From assembly GCA_013298205.1 (NCBI GenBank), contig JAAFJZ010000086.1, positions 1-8,732 of the forward strand: a stretch of DNA of 8,732 bases. Reading direction: 5' to 3'. The notes under the pieces were generated by a model. That model saw nothing but the letters and a program-made list of their open reading frames with translations, did not search any database and was not told where the DNA came from. A program made the translations under genes and the position numbers. This DNA is from Cytophagales bacterium. GTDB taxonomy: Bacteria; Bacteroidota; Bacteroidia; Cytophagales; UBA9547. Of this stretch, positions 1 to 8,540 are shown piece after piece. Within the stretch, counting starts at the first letter, position 1. Every line of letters starts with the position of its first letter.

Positions 1-3000
1 TTTCTAAATTGGTTTTTGAGAAAAGTAAGAAATTAGAAGAAGAAATAAAAATAGAAAAACTAAGTCTAACGCAGGATTTATTTTCGGAAGAAATAATTAC
101 GGAATTTCAAACGCTGATTGATTTAAGTAACATAACGCTAAAACAAAATAATGAAACTGTAACAATATTAAATGAAAAAATAAAATGGTTGGAAGATATT
201 GTAAAAAACAAAACGGAAACCACAATTAATGAAACCGAAAAATTGAAACTTGAAAATTTGGCTATTCAAAATGAACCAAATTATATAAAACTAGAAAAAT
301 ACAACAAGGCAAAATCAATAGAAAAAGAACTTTCGGATTATCAAAATGAGGAATCAATATTAAATAAAAATCTAGAAATTATAGAAAAACGAAATAAAGA
401 AAAAGTAGAAACCGAAGAAAAATTCTCAAAAAATCAATCTATTTTATTTCCAAAAACAAAAACATTAACAGAATTAAAATCAGAATACGAAAGCAAAAAG
501 GAAAATATAAGTAAAGCCAAAGAAGTAATAATAAATGTAAAAAATATTGAAAAAATAATTATTGAAAGTAAAAATCAAAGCAATGAAATTGGTTTAAAAT
601 CGAAATCAATTACTGAATCGTTACTAAAAAATGAAACTGAACGAAAAAAAATAAATACGGTACTAGAAATAGAAAATAATAAATGTAGAGAAACTATTTT
701 GTTTGCCAAATGGAGTGAAAAAAGAGATATTTTCAAGAATTTATACAATCAAATTAATGAAAGTAATAAATTTTTAGAATCAAAAAACTTACTTTTATTT
801 GAAGAATCCATAACAAAAGTTCAATTAAATATTCAAGAAAAAAATAAAAAACTTGAAAATATAAAGATTGAATTAGAACCCAAAACACAAAAAGTTTCTG
901 AAATATCAACGCAACAATCTGAAATAAAAGCAATTTCAGTTTTGATGTCTGAAAAGGAAATTGAAACGGAAAGACTTCTGAATTGGAAAAATTATTTATT
1001 GGAATTAAGCCAAAAAAATAGTCTTGAAAGTAGTTTAACGGATTTAAAAATTACATTTGATAAAAATATTGAACAAGAAACTATTTTTCAAAAAGATACA
1101 AACCAACTTGAAAATAACTTACTTTTATTTAACGAAAACTACAGTTTACAACAAAAAATAGCAAGTTTTGAAGCCCATCGAGCGGAGTTGAAACACGGAG
1201 AAGATTGTCCGCTTTGTGGTGCAACTGAGCATCCTTACGCACAAAAAACGCAAAATTCTACGCTAACCGATACAAAGAAAAAAATAGATTCATTAACTAG
1301 TGAATTGAAAAATGCACAAAAAAGTTTAGATACGTGCATTCAAAATAAAGTAAAAATAGAAACTGAAATTAAAATTAAAACTGAAAATTTTGATAAAGTT
1401 TTACTAAAAATCAAAGAAATACAACAAATTTTAGCAATAGAAAAACTAGAAAATACAATTGAAATTCAAACATATATTTCGGATATTGAGCAAAATATTA
1501 CGGTAATTGATGCAAATATTAAACGTAGTGAACGATTAGAAAAAGAAATTGCGGCTTTAAAAACAAGTATCGATGAAAGTAAAAATCAAATTATAATATT
1601 TGAAAAAGAAATCATTCAGCTTGATGCATATTTTAAAACTAAACAGCAAGAATTACTTTCTGAAAACATGGTTATTGAGCAAAAAAAATCTTTAATTACG
1701 AATTGCTATACTGAAATTGAAGTAATTTTAAAGACTTTTGATCTAAAATTAAATGAACATTCGCTCAAAGAACTTAAAGAAATTGGAATAAAAATTAATA
1801 ATCATTTTGATATTTACAATCAGGCTTTAGTAGAAATTGAAAAATTAAAAATTGAAATTACTAAAATTGAAAATATAAATATTGAACAAAATTCTTCCCT
1901 ACAATCTTATGTTTATCAAAAAACAGAAATTGAACTAAAAATTGCTGAAAACGAAAATATTTTTAGTGATTTAAAAAAACAATTGAATGATTTGAGTAAG
2001 GATTTTCAAATAATAAATCCAACGGAAGAAGAAAATCGTTTGCAAAACACATTAGAACTTTTGCAAAATGAATTGAATATTTTAAATCAGGAAAACACAA
2101 AATTTAGTACTGAATTTAAAAATCTTGAAACAATAATTGCACAATTTGAAATAGATAAAATAAGCAACGTTTCTGCTTTAAATAATTATTCAACAAAGCT
2201 AAATTTAGCATTACAACAAAAAAAATTTGGTTCGATTGATGAATTGCAACTGGCACTGAATTTTCCTGATTTTGAAAATATTGCTTTACAAAAGAAAGAA
2301 AATGATGATAAAATAATTGCTATAAATGCCATGCTCGAAAGCCTTAAAAATGGCTTAAATGAACTTGAAAGCAAAAATTTAACGAATGAAACAATAGAAA
2401 ACTTGGTTTTGGAAAATCAAAATATAGTAAGCCAAAACCAAAGTTTGCAACAAGAAATTGGTGCGACTAGAGAAAAATTGTATAACGATAAAAGTCAAAA
2501 ATTAGCTAATGCAAAAAAAATAGAACGCATTCAAGCACAAGAACTTGTGTATGATAAATGGAAGCAATTAAATGATTTGATAGGCTCAAATACGGGAGAT
2601 AAATTCAAGAAATTTGCCCAAGATTTTACGCTTTCGCTCTTGGTGCAATACGCCAATCGCCATTTGCAAACGATGTACGACCGCTACGAATTGTTTAAAG
2701 CCGAAGATTCTACCGAAATGGAATTGCAGATAAAAGACAAGCATTTTTATGGACAAATTCGTGCCGTAAATTCGCTTTCGGGTGGCGAAACTTTTTTGCT
2801 AAGTTTGGCTTTAGCCATCGGACTTTCGGACCTAGCGAGTAAGAATACCAAGATTCGGTCTTTGTTTATAGATGAAGGTTTTGGCTCACTCGACCCTGAA
2901 AGTTTGAATAATGCTTTGGATGCTCTAGAGCTTTTACGCCAAACTGACGACCGCCAAATTGGGATTATTTCTCACGTTGAAGAACTCAAAAAACGCATCC

Positions 3001-3068
3001 ATACCCAAATAAAAGTAAATAAAATATCGGCTGAATTTAGCGAGATTGTGGTTAGTGATGAAAATTAA
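1..3068 (+). CDS. sbcC: SbcC/Rad50-type DNA repair ATPase (5'-partial, N-terminal lobe off the window)
   Basis: This is the large subunit of the SbcCD (Mre11-Rad50 type) complex, which tethers DNA ends and, with the SbcD nuclease, cleaves hairpins and blocked ends in an ATP-dependent way. The frame is open from base 3 with no stop, so the TTG at base 9 is not a real start; residues below are counted from it. Residues 1 to about 380 and about 415 to 850 are Lys/Glu/Asn/Ile-rich coiled coil. Between them is a zinc hook, CPLCGATEHPY, with C400 and C403. The C-terminal ATPase lobe carries the ABC signature LSGGE (923-927), Walker B LFIDEG with D955 and E956, D-loop SLDPE (960-964) and switch histidine H989 in IISHVEE. 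Walker A and the Q-loop are missing because they lie upstream. From hook to C terminus is 616 residues against 399 before it, so roughly 200 residues are cut off (inference from symmetry). The CPLCG hook favours SbcC over SMC or RecN proteins. sbcD is expected just upstream but cannot be seen. Confidence 0.95.
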   Translation, partial: SKLVFEKSKKLEEEIKIEKLSLTQDLFSEEIITEFQTLIDLSNITLKQNNETVTILNEKIKWLEDIVKNKTETTINETEKLKLENLAIQNEPNYIKLEKYNKAKSIEKELSDYQNEESILNKNLEIIEKRNKEKVETEEKFSKNQSILFPKTKTLTELKSEYESKKENISKAKEVIINVKNIEKIIIESKNQSNEIGLKSKSITESLLKNETERKKINTVLEIENNKCRETILFAKWSEKRDIFKNLYNQINESNKFLESKNLLLFEESITKVQLNIQEKNKKLENIKIELEPKTQKVSEISTQQSEIKAISVLMSEKEIETERLLNWKNYLLELSQKNSLESSLTDLKITFDKNIEQETIFQKDTNQLENNLLLFNENYSLQQKIASFEAHRAELKHGEDCPLCGATEHPYAQKTQNSTLTDTKKKIDSLTSELKNAQKSLDTCIQNKVKIETEIKIKTENFDKVLLKIKEIQQILAIEKLENTIEIQTYISDIEQNITVIDANIKRSERLEKEIAALKTSIDESKNQIIIFEKEIIQLDAYFKTKQQELLSENMVIEQKKSLITNCYTEIEVILKTFDLKLNEHSLKELKEIGIKINNHFDIYNQALVEIEKLKIEITKIENINIEQNSSLQSYVYQKTEIELKIAENENIFSDLKKQLNDLSKDFQIINPTEEENRLQNTLELLQNELNILNQENTKFSTEFKNLETIIAQFEIDKISNVSALNNYSTKLNLALQQKKFGSIDELQLALNFPDFENIALQKKENDDKIIAINAMLESLKNGLNELESKNLTNETIENLVLENQNIVSQNQSLQQEIGATREKLYNDKSQKLANAKKIERIQAQELVYDKWKQLNDLIGSNTGDKFKKFAQDFTLSLLVQYANRHLQTMYDRYELFKAEDSTEMELQIKDKHFYGQIRAVNSLSGGETFLLSLALAIGLSDLASKNTKIRSLFIDEGFGSLDPESLNNALDALELLRQTDDRQIGIISHVEELKKRIHTQIKVNKISAEFSEIVVSDEN

Positions 3069-3080
3069 ATAAATTATTTT

Positions 3081-6000
3081 ATGACAAATGAAATTGTAGA
3101 AAAAACTTTTAATGAACTATTTACTCAAGCCAATGAAGAGCAAAAGCTAGCTATAGAAGCGGTGGAAGGTCCTGTAATGGTAATGGCAGGGCCAGGCACT
3201 GGCAAAACGCAGATTTTGGCTTTAAGGATTGTAAACATGATTCTTAACCATGGCATTTTGCCTCAAAATATTTTATGCCTTACCTATTCAAACGCAGCTA
3301 CGCAAGCCATGAAAGCGAGATTGGCTGAAAAAATGAATTTAGGCGCAGAAGCTTCCAAAATAGCCATTGAAACTTTCCATTCTTTTTGCAATCGGGTAAT
3401 CAATGAAAATTCTAAATATTTTGGTGATAATGAAAACCTAGAACCTGCCACCGATTTAGAGCAAAACGAACTCTTTCGCATTTTTGCCGACACGCTCCCA
3501 CTCGACCATATTTTAAAAGGATTAAAAAGCAATGCTTATTCAAGAAAGAAAGGATTTGAATCTTTATATGAATCTTTGGATAAAGAAAATATAAATGTAG
3601 AAACCTTGATTAAAGCTTTGCAAGCTTATATTCTGGATTTGCCCAATCAGAAAGATTATATATACCAAAAGAAAAGTGGTGATTATAAAAAAGGAGATTT
3701 AAAATTACAAAAAATTGAAGACGAAAAAGAGAAAGTAGAAAAAACCATTGCTGCACTGAATGAACATTGGAGATATAAAAAAATCTACAATGAAAATGGG
3801 AAATACACCTTTAATGACATGATCATTTGGGTGATAAAATGTTTTAAAACACATGACCATGTTTTGCAACGTTACCAAGAAAAATACCAATATATTCTAG
3901 TAGATGAATTTCAAGATACCAATGGCTCCCAATTAGAAATCCTAGATTTGCTTTCCGATTACGCCACTCGTGCATCTAGCAATTGGGAAAATCCCAATCT
4001 TTTTGTTGTAGGAGACGATGACCAATCTATTTATAGCTTTCAAGGTGCAAAAGCTGGCAATTCTATTCATTTTCAAGAAAAGTACGCCCAATTTATACAA
4101 ACCATTCAGCTTAAAATTAATTATAGAAGTCCGCAAAAAATATTAAATCATGCCTATCAACTAATCAAAAACAATTATGACAATGAACAACTAAAAACCC
4201 AAGGCGCACTTTCAGCCTTTAAACCCAAACAAGAAAATGAGAACCTAGAAGAAATAGAATGCCTGAATTTTATCAATTCTTGGCATGAAGATGTTTACAT
4301 TGTAAAACAGATCCTTGCTTTGCAAGCCCAAGGCGTGAGTTTGAAAGAAATCTCCGTTATTTTCACCAAACATACGCTTAAAGATAATTTAGTAAAACTT
4401 TTACAACACCACAATATCCCTTTCATCAGCTCTAAAAATGTAGATATACTAGAAGAACCCTTGGTTAAAGAGTATATTATGATTTTAGAAATTTTAAAAT
4501 ATGCAGACGCAAAGCCGGTGGACTACTCAGCCACGCTTTTTTATGTTTTACATTTTTCAGTTTTCGGCATCCATCCTTGGGATTTGATCAAAATCAATAC
4601 CGAAGCCCAAAGGCAAAAAATGAGCTTTATGGCTGCTGTTCAAAATTCATCTATACTTTATAATTTAGTGTTAGCCAGCACTGATAAAATTATTGCAGCT
4701 ACTGAAAAAATTTATACTTGGGTGCGAGACATCAAAACGCACACACCTCAAATGGTTTTTGAAAAAATATTGCAAGAAGGTGCATATTTTAAAATGATAT
4801 TAGAAAGCCCTGAAAAGCTTTGGTTAATGCAAATCACGATTACGTTTTTCAATTTTCTCAAACTAGAATCTGCCAAACAAAAGAAATTTACTGTTGCCAA
4901 TTTCTTAGAGAAAATCTATATTTTGAGAGGCAAAGATTTTGAGTCTGGCATTGGCATCCCTGTTTTAAAAGTTTATGGCACGCAAGAAGGTGTAAACCTC
5001 AACACCGCTTATGGCTCAAAAGGCTTGGAATTTGACTATGTATTCATCAAAGCAGCAAGCAAAAACTATTGGGAAGGCAAACGTGGAGATAAAAAGCAAT
5101 TTTATTTCCCTGTAGAGGTACCTTTGATTGGTAAAGAGAAAAAAGATGTTGATGCAATATTAGAAGAGGCAAGAAGGCTTTTCTATGTAGCCATAACACG
5201 AGCCAAAAAATCGGTTAAAATCAGCTATTCACATCAAGATATTGAAGAAAGCGACACGACAAAAGCAAGAGACAAAAGCGTTTTTTTGGAAGAAATTAAA
5301 ATGCAAGATTCTGCAATTGCAAACCTTGAAATCGTTTTTACTGATACCGAAATAGCCGATTTTGCACATCTTTCCTTGCTACAGCCTCCCATTCCTAATC
5401 TGAAAGAGATGGAAGAAAACTATGTGAACAATTTACTTGAAACATTTAAACTGAGTGCTTCATCTCTAAACTCGTATTTGAGATGCAAGCTTTCTTTTTA
5501 TATGGAGCGAATCTTGCGCATACCTGAAGCACGCAAACCTTATATCGCTTTTGGTAACGCAATTCACAAAGCTTTGGAAAATTTATTTAAAGAAAAAAGT
5601 GAAAAAGATGGCTCATTACCAAGTTGTGAAGCATTTATAGGATTTTTTGAAAAAGATATTAAGCGAGCAGAATCAGATTTTACAGAAGCCGAATTTCCTA
5701 ATTATATACAATTGGGAAAAAATATTTTAAGTGATATTTACCAAAATAAAGTGCCCAATTGGAATAAAAAAGTGCTGATAGAATATGATATAAAAGATGC
5801 CAAAGTAAAAAACGTACCACTTTCAGGAAGGCTAGACAAAATGGAATTTGTAGGCAATCAAATTCATGTTGTGGACTATAAAACGGGTTCGAGCGAGGAA
5901 TTAATCAAGAAAAAACTCAAAGCCCCCAAAGAAGATTTGTTTTCAGCTACTTACCAAGAAGGTGCCGACATAGGAGGAGATATTTGGAGGCAAATTGTGT

Positions 6001-6287
6001 TCTACAAAATCCTATTAGACAATCAATTGCGTTTTGGTGAAGAGAAAAAATGGGAAATGGTATCTGGAGAAGTGTTTTTTGTAGAACTAGACGATAAGTT
6101 TAATAAAAACACAACATTCAAGCCTTCGCAACAAGAAATAAAATGGGTAGAGGCGCAAATCGTGGAGACCTATAAAGGCATCCAAGCGCATGATTTTGTA
6201 GGTTGTGGTAAAAAAGATTGTTATTGGTGTAATTTTGTAAATCATACTTACCCCCAAGAGCTGAAAAAAGAAACAGAAATTAGTTAA
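3081..6287 (+). CDS. UvrD-type SF1 DNA helicase fused to a RecB/AddB-like PD-(D/E)XK nuclease
   Basis: A single 1068-residue helicase-nuclease, probably cytoplasmic, predicted to unwind duplex DNA from ends using ATP and to cut the strands. Helicase motifs appear in order: Q-motif Q21, Walker A AGPGTGKT (36-43), Ia LTYSNAA (67-73), Walker B DEFQD (275-279), III GDDDQS (311-316), IV NYRS (347-350), V GSKGLEF (645-651) and VI VAITRA (703-708). From about residue 795 follows a RecB-family nuclease: LSASSLNSYLRC (C802), GNAIH (H829), GRLDK (D919), VVDYKTG (D932, K934) and QIVFY (Q971, Y975). C802 with C1042, C1047 and C1050 could ligate a 4Fe-4S cluster, as in AddB and Cas4. All motor and nuclease residues look intact. 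Size and domain order recall AdnA/AdnB and AddA, but no partner subunit is visible, so no gene symbol is given. The ATG follows the sbcC stop by 12 A/T-only bases, implying one operon. The start sits shortly before the Q-motif, as expected for this family. Confidence 0.93.
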   Translation: MTNEIVEKTFNELFTQANEEQKLAIEAVEGPVMVMAGPGTGKTQILALRIVNMILNHGILPQNILCLTYSNAATQAMKARLAEKMNLGAEASKIAIETFHSFCNRVINENSKYFGDNENLEPATDLEQNELFRIFADTLPLDHILKGLKSNAYSRKKGFESLYESLDKENINVETLIKALQAYILDLPNQKDYIYQKKSGDYKKGDLKLQKIEDEKEKVEKTIAALNEHWRYKKIYNENGKYTFNDMIIWVIKCFKTHDHVLQRYQEKYQYILVDEFQDTNGSQLEILDLLSDYATRASSNWENPNLFVVGDDDQSIYSFQGAKAGNSIHFQEKYAQFIQTIQLKINYRSPQKILNHAYQLIKNNYDNEQLKTQGALSAFKPKQENENLEEIECLNFINSWHEDVYIVKQILALQAQGVSLKEISVIFTKHTLKDNLVKLLQHHNIPFISSKNVDILEEPLVKEYIMILEILKYADAKPVDYSATLFYVLHFSVFGIHPWDLIKINTEAQRQKMSFMAAVQNSSILYNLVLASTDKIIAATEKIYTWVRDIKTHTPQMVFEKILQEGAYFKMILESPEKLWLMQITITFFNFLKLESAKQKKFTVANFLEKIYILRGKDFESGIGIPVLKVYGTQEGVNLNTAYGSKGLEFDYVFIKAASKNYWEGKRGDKKQFYFPVEVPLIGKEKKDVDAILEEARRLFYVAITRAKKSVKISYSHQDIEESDTTKARDKSVFLEEIKMQDSAIANLEIVFTDTEIADFAHLSLLQPPIPNLKEMEENYVNNLLETFKLSASSLNSYLRCKLSFYMERILRIPEARKPYIAFGNAIHKALENLFKEKSEKDGSLPSCEAFIGFFEKDIKRAESDFTEAEFPNYIQLGKNILSDIYQNKVPNWNKKVLIEYDIKDAKVKNVPLSGRLDKMEFVGNQIHVVDYKTGSSEELIKKKLKAPKEDLFSATYQEGADIGGDIWRQIVFYKILLDNQLRFGEEKKWEMVSGEVFFVELDDKFNKNTTFKPSQQEIKWVEAQIVETYKGIQAHDFVGCGKKDCYWCNFVNHTYPQELKKETEIS

Positions 6288-6293
6288 AGAATG
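6285..6293 (+). other. Tight gene junction (stop TAA, three bases, start ATG)
   Basis: The helicase-nuclease ends in TAA at 6285-6287 and the hydrolase ATG is at 6291-6293, separated only by AGA. No Shine-Dalgarno match is obvious upstream; the leader is A-rich (AGTTAAAGA), as is common in Bacteroidota. The spacing leaves no room for a separate promoter between the coding regions, supporting a shared mRNA. Re-initiation by terminating ribosomes is an inference. Confidence 0.6.
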
Positions 6294-7265
6294 CCCTTAC
6301 TTAAATCATATTATGAAGTTCCTTTTTGGCTACAAAACAATCATATTCATACCATTTATCCCACTTTAAGGCGTAAGTTGATTGCGCCAGCTTATAAAAG
6401 GATACGCCTCAAGCTTAGAGATGAAGATTTTTTGGATATAGACTTTCTTGAAGCCAAACCCCAAAATCATTCCTTGGTCATTTTATTTCATGGCTTGGAA
6501 TCAAATTCTCAGGTTTCCTATATGGTAGGAATGGGTTTATATTACAAAAGCAAGGGTTTTGATGTGGCTGCGGTAAACTTTCGGGGTTGCTCGGGCAAGC
6601 CTAATCTTAAACTTTCTACCTACCATAGTGGCAAAACAGACGATATAGATGAGGTTTTTGAATATTTTTTGGCAAAAAATCAATACCAGCAAATTGTACC
6701 GATTGGCTTTAGTTTGGGGGCAAACGCACTTTTGAAATATTTGGGTGAAAAAAAACAAGTACCCGAAGTAAAGATGGCTGCCGCAGTTTCACCACCTTGT
6801 CATTTGCATTCGGCATCACGACAATTGGAAAAACCCTATAACCGCATTTATTCTAAGCGTTTTTTGGCATCTTTGATTCAAAAAGTATTGCTCAAAAAAA
6901 ACATAAGCTCAGATTTTCCATTTCAAGATCATATTAAATTAAAAACGCTTTATGATTTTGATTCTTGGTACACAGCACCCGTTTTTGGCTATCATTCGGC
7001 TATGGATTATTATGAAAAAAATAGCAGTTTGTATTTTTTAGCGCAAATCAAAACGCCCACATTGATACTTATGGCAAGAGATGACCCGTTTTTCCCTGTA
7101 AAATGTTACCCTGTGCGTGAAGCCGATGCCAATGATTCGCTTTATTTAGAAATTCCCTCGCATGGAGCTCATGTAGGTTTTGTAGAAAACAGCCATGACG
7201 GCTTTTATTGGCATGAAAAAAGAATTTGGGAATTTGGTTTGCAAACTGGACTGGTGAAGAAATAG
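6291..7265 (+). CDS. YheT-family alpha/beta hydrolase
   Basis: A 324-residue serine hydrolase of the YheT/UPF0017 (COG0429) group, probably an esterase or acyltransferase-like enzyme; the natural substrate of bacterial members is not established. The N terminus has the family's entry segment, PFWLQNNHIHTIYPTLRRK. The fold markers follow: oxyanion-region FHGLESN (H67), the NFRGCSG strand and loop, the nucleophile elbow GFSLGAN with S141, the acid region MARDDPF (D264/D265) and the histidine region SHGAHVGF, where H294 matches the conserved HVGF histidine. A full triad is therefore present. No signal peptide or membrane segment is seen, so it is probably cytosolic. Its ATG lies three bases after the helicase-nuclease stop (TAA AGA ATG), so the two are very likely co-transcribed and perhaps translationally coupled. 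The neighbours do not suggest a role in DNA repair. Length is normal for the family (about 320-340 residues). Confidence 0.9.
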   Translation: MPLLKSYYEVPFWLQNNHIHTIYPTLRRKLIAPAYKRIRLKLRDEDFLDIDFLEAKPQNHSLVILFHGLESNSQVSYMVGMGLYYKSKGFDVAAVNFRGCSGKPNLKLSTYHSGKTDDIDEVFEYFLAKNQYQQIVPIGFSLGANALLKYLGEKKQVPEVKMAAAVSPPCHLHSASRQLEKPYNRIYSKRFLASLIQKVLLKKNISSDFPFQDHIKLKTLYDFDSWYTAPVFGYHSAMDYYEKNSSLYFLAQIKTPTLILMARDDPFFPVKCYPVREADANDSLYLEIPSHGAHVGFVENSHDGFYWHEKRIWEFGLQTGLVKK

Positions 7266-7373
7266 ATAAAGTTGGATTTAGTAAAATTTTCAGATGGTTA
7301 ATACTTGAATCCGTGCTACTTTAAAAAATTTAATTTTAAAAACATTATAAAAACACAACATTGAACCAAAAAA
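7266..7373. other. Convergent AT-rich intergenic gap
   Basis: 108 bases separate the ends of the converging hydrolase and rlmI genes, so transcription of both groups should end here. No GC-rich hairpin with a U-tract is present. The only clear inverted repeat is an all-A/T 7-bp stem, TTTAAAA at 7320-7326 and TTTTAAA at 7334-7340, with a 7-base loop and flanking A and T runs. It could act as a weak bidirectional terminator, but such repeats arise often by chance in DNA this AT-rich. No small gene is supported in the gap. Confidence 0.5.
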
Positions 7374-8540
7374 TTATTCAACCCAAAGCAAAAAACCTTT
7401 TAAATAATCACCCTCAGGATGGTAAATACTTATAGGATGGTCTTCACTTTGAGAAAGATGTTTGAGTATTTTCACATTTTTATTTGCATCAAGAGCAGCT
7501 GAAAAAATTATTTTTTTAAACAATTCTTTCTCAATATGATGTGAACATGAAAAAGTCAATAAGTAACCTCCTTTTTTTACTCTGAGCATTCCTTTTCTAT
7601 TAATTTCTTTATACCCACGTGAAGCTTGGGTAATATGGTGGGCATTTTTGGCAAATGCAGGTGGGTCTAAAATTACAATATCAAATAGCTCTTTTTCATC
7701 TTTAAGGTATTCAAAAACATCTTTTACAATCGTCTCATTATTTTCAGGGAATTTTGATTGGTTTGAATTTAAGTTGCAAAGTAGAGCTGCTTCTTCAGAA
7801 ATATCTACTGAAACAACCTTTTCTGCTTCTTGGTTAAGTGCATAAACAGTAAAACCTCCTGAATATGAAAAAGTATTTAAAACTGTTTTCCCTTTAGCTA
7901 AATTTCCAAGCAGGGCTCTATTTTCTCTTTGATCAATAAAAAAGCCTGTTTTTTGACCTTTTTCAGGATCAATTGCAAATTTATTATTGTTTTCAATGGC
8001 CCAAATTGGAAGCGAAGGTTTTAAATTTTTATGCCAATCACTGGTATCAATTCCTGTATTTTGAATAATTTTATCTTTAAAATAAACAAATTCAAATCCT
8101 AATTCAATTAAAATCTCTCCGAAAACAACTTTTAGCCTTTGAGTCCCTTCAATTACACACTGCAAAACAGCTGTACCCGCATAAATATCTACAACTAAAC
8201 CTGGTAAATCATCACCTTCTGCATGAACTAAGCGATAGATATTAGTTTCTGAAAAATTAATAAGCTGTTTCCTTAAATTTAAAGCTGCACCAATTTTAGA
8301 TTTCCAATAAGCTTGATCAAATTGATTAATATTTTGCCATTCGAAAATTCTGCAAATAATGCTTTTGCCAACTGTGTAAAATCCAAAGCCCAAAGTGGAG
8401 TCTTTGCAGTCGACTATTTGTACGATATCCCCATCTTTTACTTTTCCTATAATTTTATCTACTGCACCTGAAAAAAGCCAAGGATGCTTTTGAATAAGAG
8501 ATTTTTCTTTTCCTTGTTTAAGTACGACTTTAGTTAACAT
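7374..8540 (-). CDS. rlmI: RlmI-type 23S rRNA cytosine-C5 methyltransferase (PUA domain plus SAM methyltransferase)
   Basis: A 388-residue class I SAM-dependent RNA methyltransferase of the RlmI/YccW (COG1092) family. The E. coli member makes m5C1962 in 23S rRNA; the same target is inferred here. Residues 1 to about 70 form a PUA RNA-binding domain (KQGKEKSLIQKHPWLFSGAV, then GFGFY). A middle domain (about 75-180) contains HAEGDDLPGLVVDIY. The catalytic domain shows motif X GQKTGFFIDQREN (195-207), SAM-binding motif I VLNTFSYSGGF (220-230), the motif II acidic residue D246 in VVSVDIS, motif IV DPPAFAK (292-298) and motif VI TFSCSHH (329-335), with C332 the expected catalytic cysteine. Length is typical (E. 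coli RlmI is about 396 residues). The ATG fits the family's N terminus and directly follows the stop of the upstream TonB-domain gene. No Shine-Dalgarno match is seen, so coupled translation is plausible. Confidence 0.93.
   Translation of the reverse strand: MLTKVVLKQGKEKSLIQKHPWLFSGAVDKIIGKVKDGDIVQIVDCKDSTLGFGFYTVGKSIICRIFEWQNINQFDQAYWKSKIGAALNLRKQLINFSETNIYRLVHAEGDDLPGLVVDIYAGTAVLQCVIEGTQRLKVVFGEILIELGFEFVYFKDKIIQNTGIDTSDWHKNLKPSLPIWAIENNNKFAIDPEKGQKTGFFIDQRENRALLGNLAKGKTVLNTFSYSGGFTVYALNQEAEKVVSVDISEEAALLCNLNSNQSKFPENNETIVKDVFEYLKDEKELFDIVILDPPAFAKNAHHITQASRGYKEINRKGMLRVKKGGYLLTFSCSHHIEKELFKKIIFSAALDANKNVKILKHLSQSEDHPISIYHPEGDYLKGFLLWVE

Noticed and set aside
9..11. TTG at the left edge as the start codon of the SbcC gene
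   Set aside because: The frame is open to the window edge, and the protein would lack Walker A and the whole N-terminal ATPase lobe. The gene is simply cut by the window.
3069..3080. Promoter for the helicase-nuclease in the gap after sbcC
   Set aside because: The 12-base gap is too short to hold a promoter, and no clear Bacteroidota -7 element (TAnnTTTG) was seen near the end of sbcC. Co-transcription is the simpler reading.
3284..3532. Minus-strand open frame of 82 codons inside the helicase gene, and similar antisense frames elsewhere
   Set aside because: They lie opposite clearly conserved coding sequence, show no recognisable domain, and are explained as mirror frames of the real genes.
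1..6287. SbcC-like ATPase plus UvrD-like helicase as an anti-phage system (Gabija-like or Wadjet-like)
   Set aside because: Gabija needs an OLD-family ATPase-TOPRIM protein, and Wadjet needs an SMC-type JetC with JetA, JetB and JetD. Here the zinc hook and signature motif are those of SbcC, and the helicase carries a RecB-type nuclease. The neighbours are housekeeping genes and nothing indicates a mobile element.
7274..7312. Short inverted repeat GGATT (7274-7278) / AATCC (7308-7312) in the convergent gap
   Set aside because: Five base pairs with a loop of about 29 bases is not a credible structure.
7320..7340. Inverted repeat TTTAAAA/TTTTAAA as a confident Rho-independent terminator
   Set aside because: The stem is only 7 bp and all A/T, so it would be unstable, and such repeats are expected by chance in a gap this AT-rich. 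It is mentioned only as a weak candidate within the intergenic entry.
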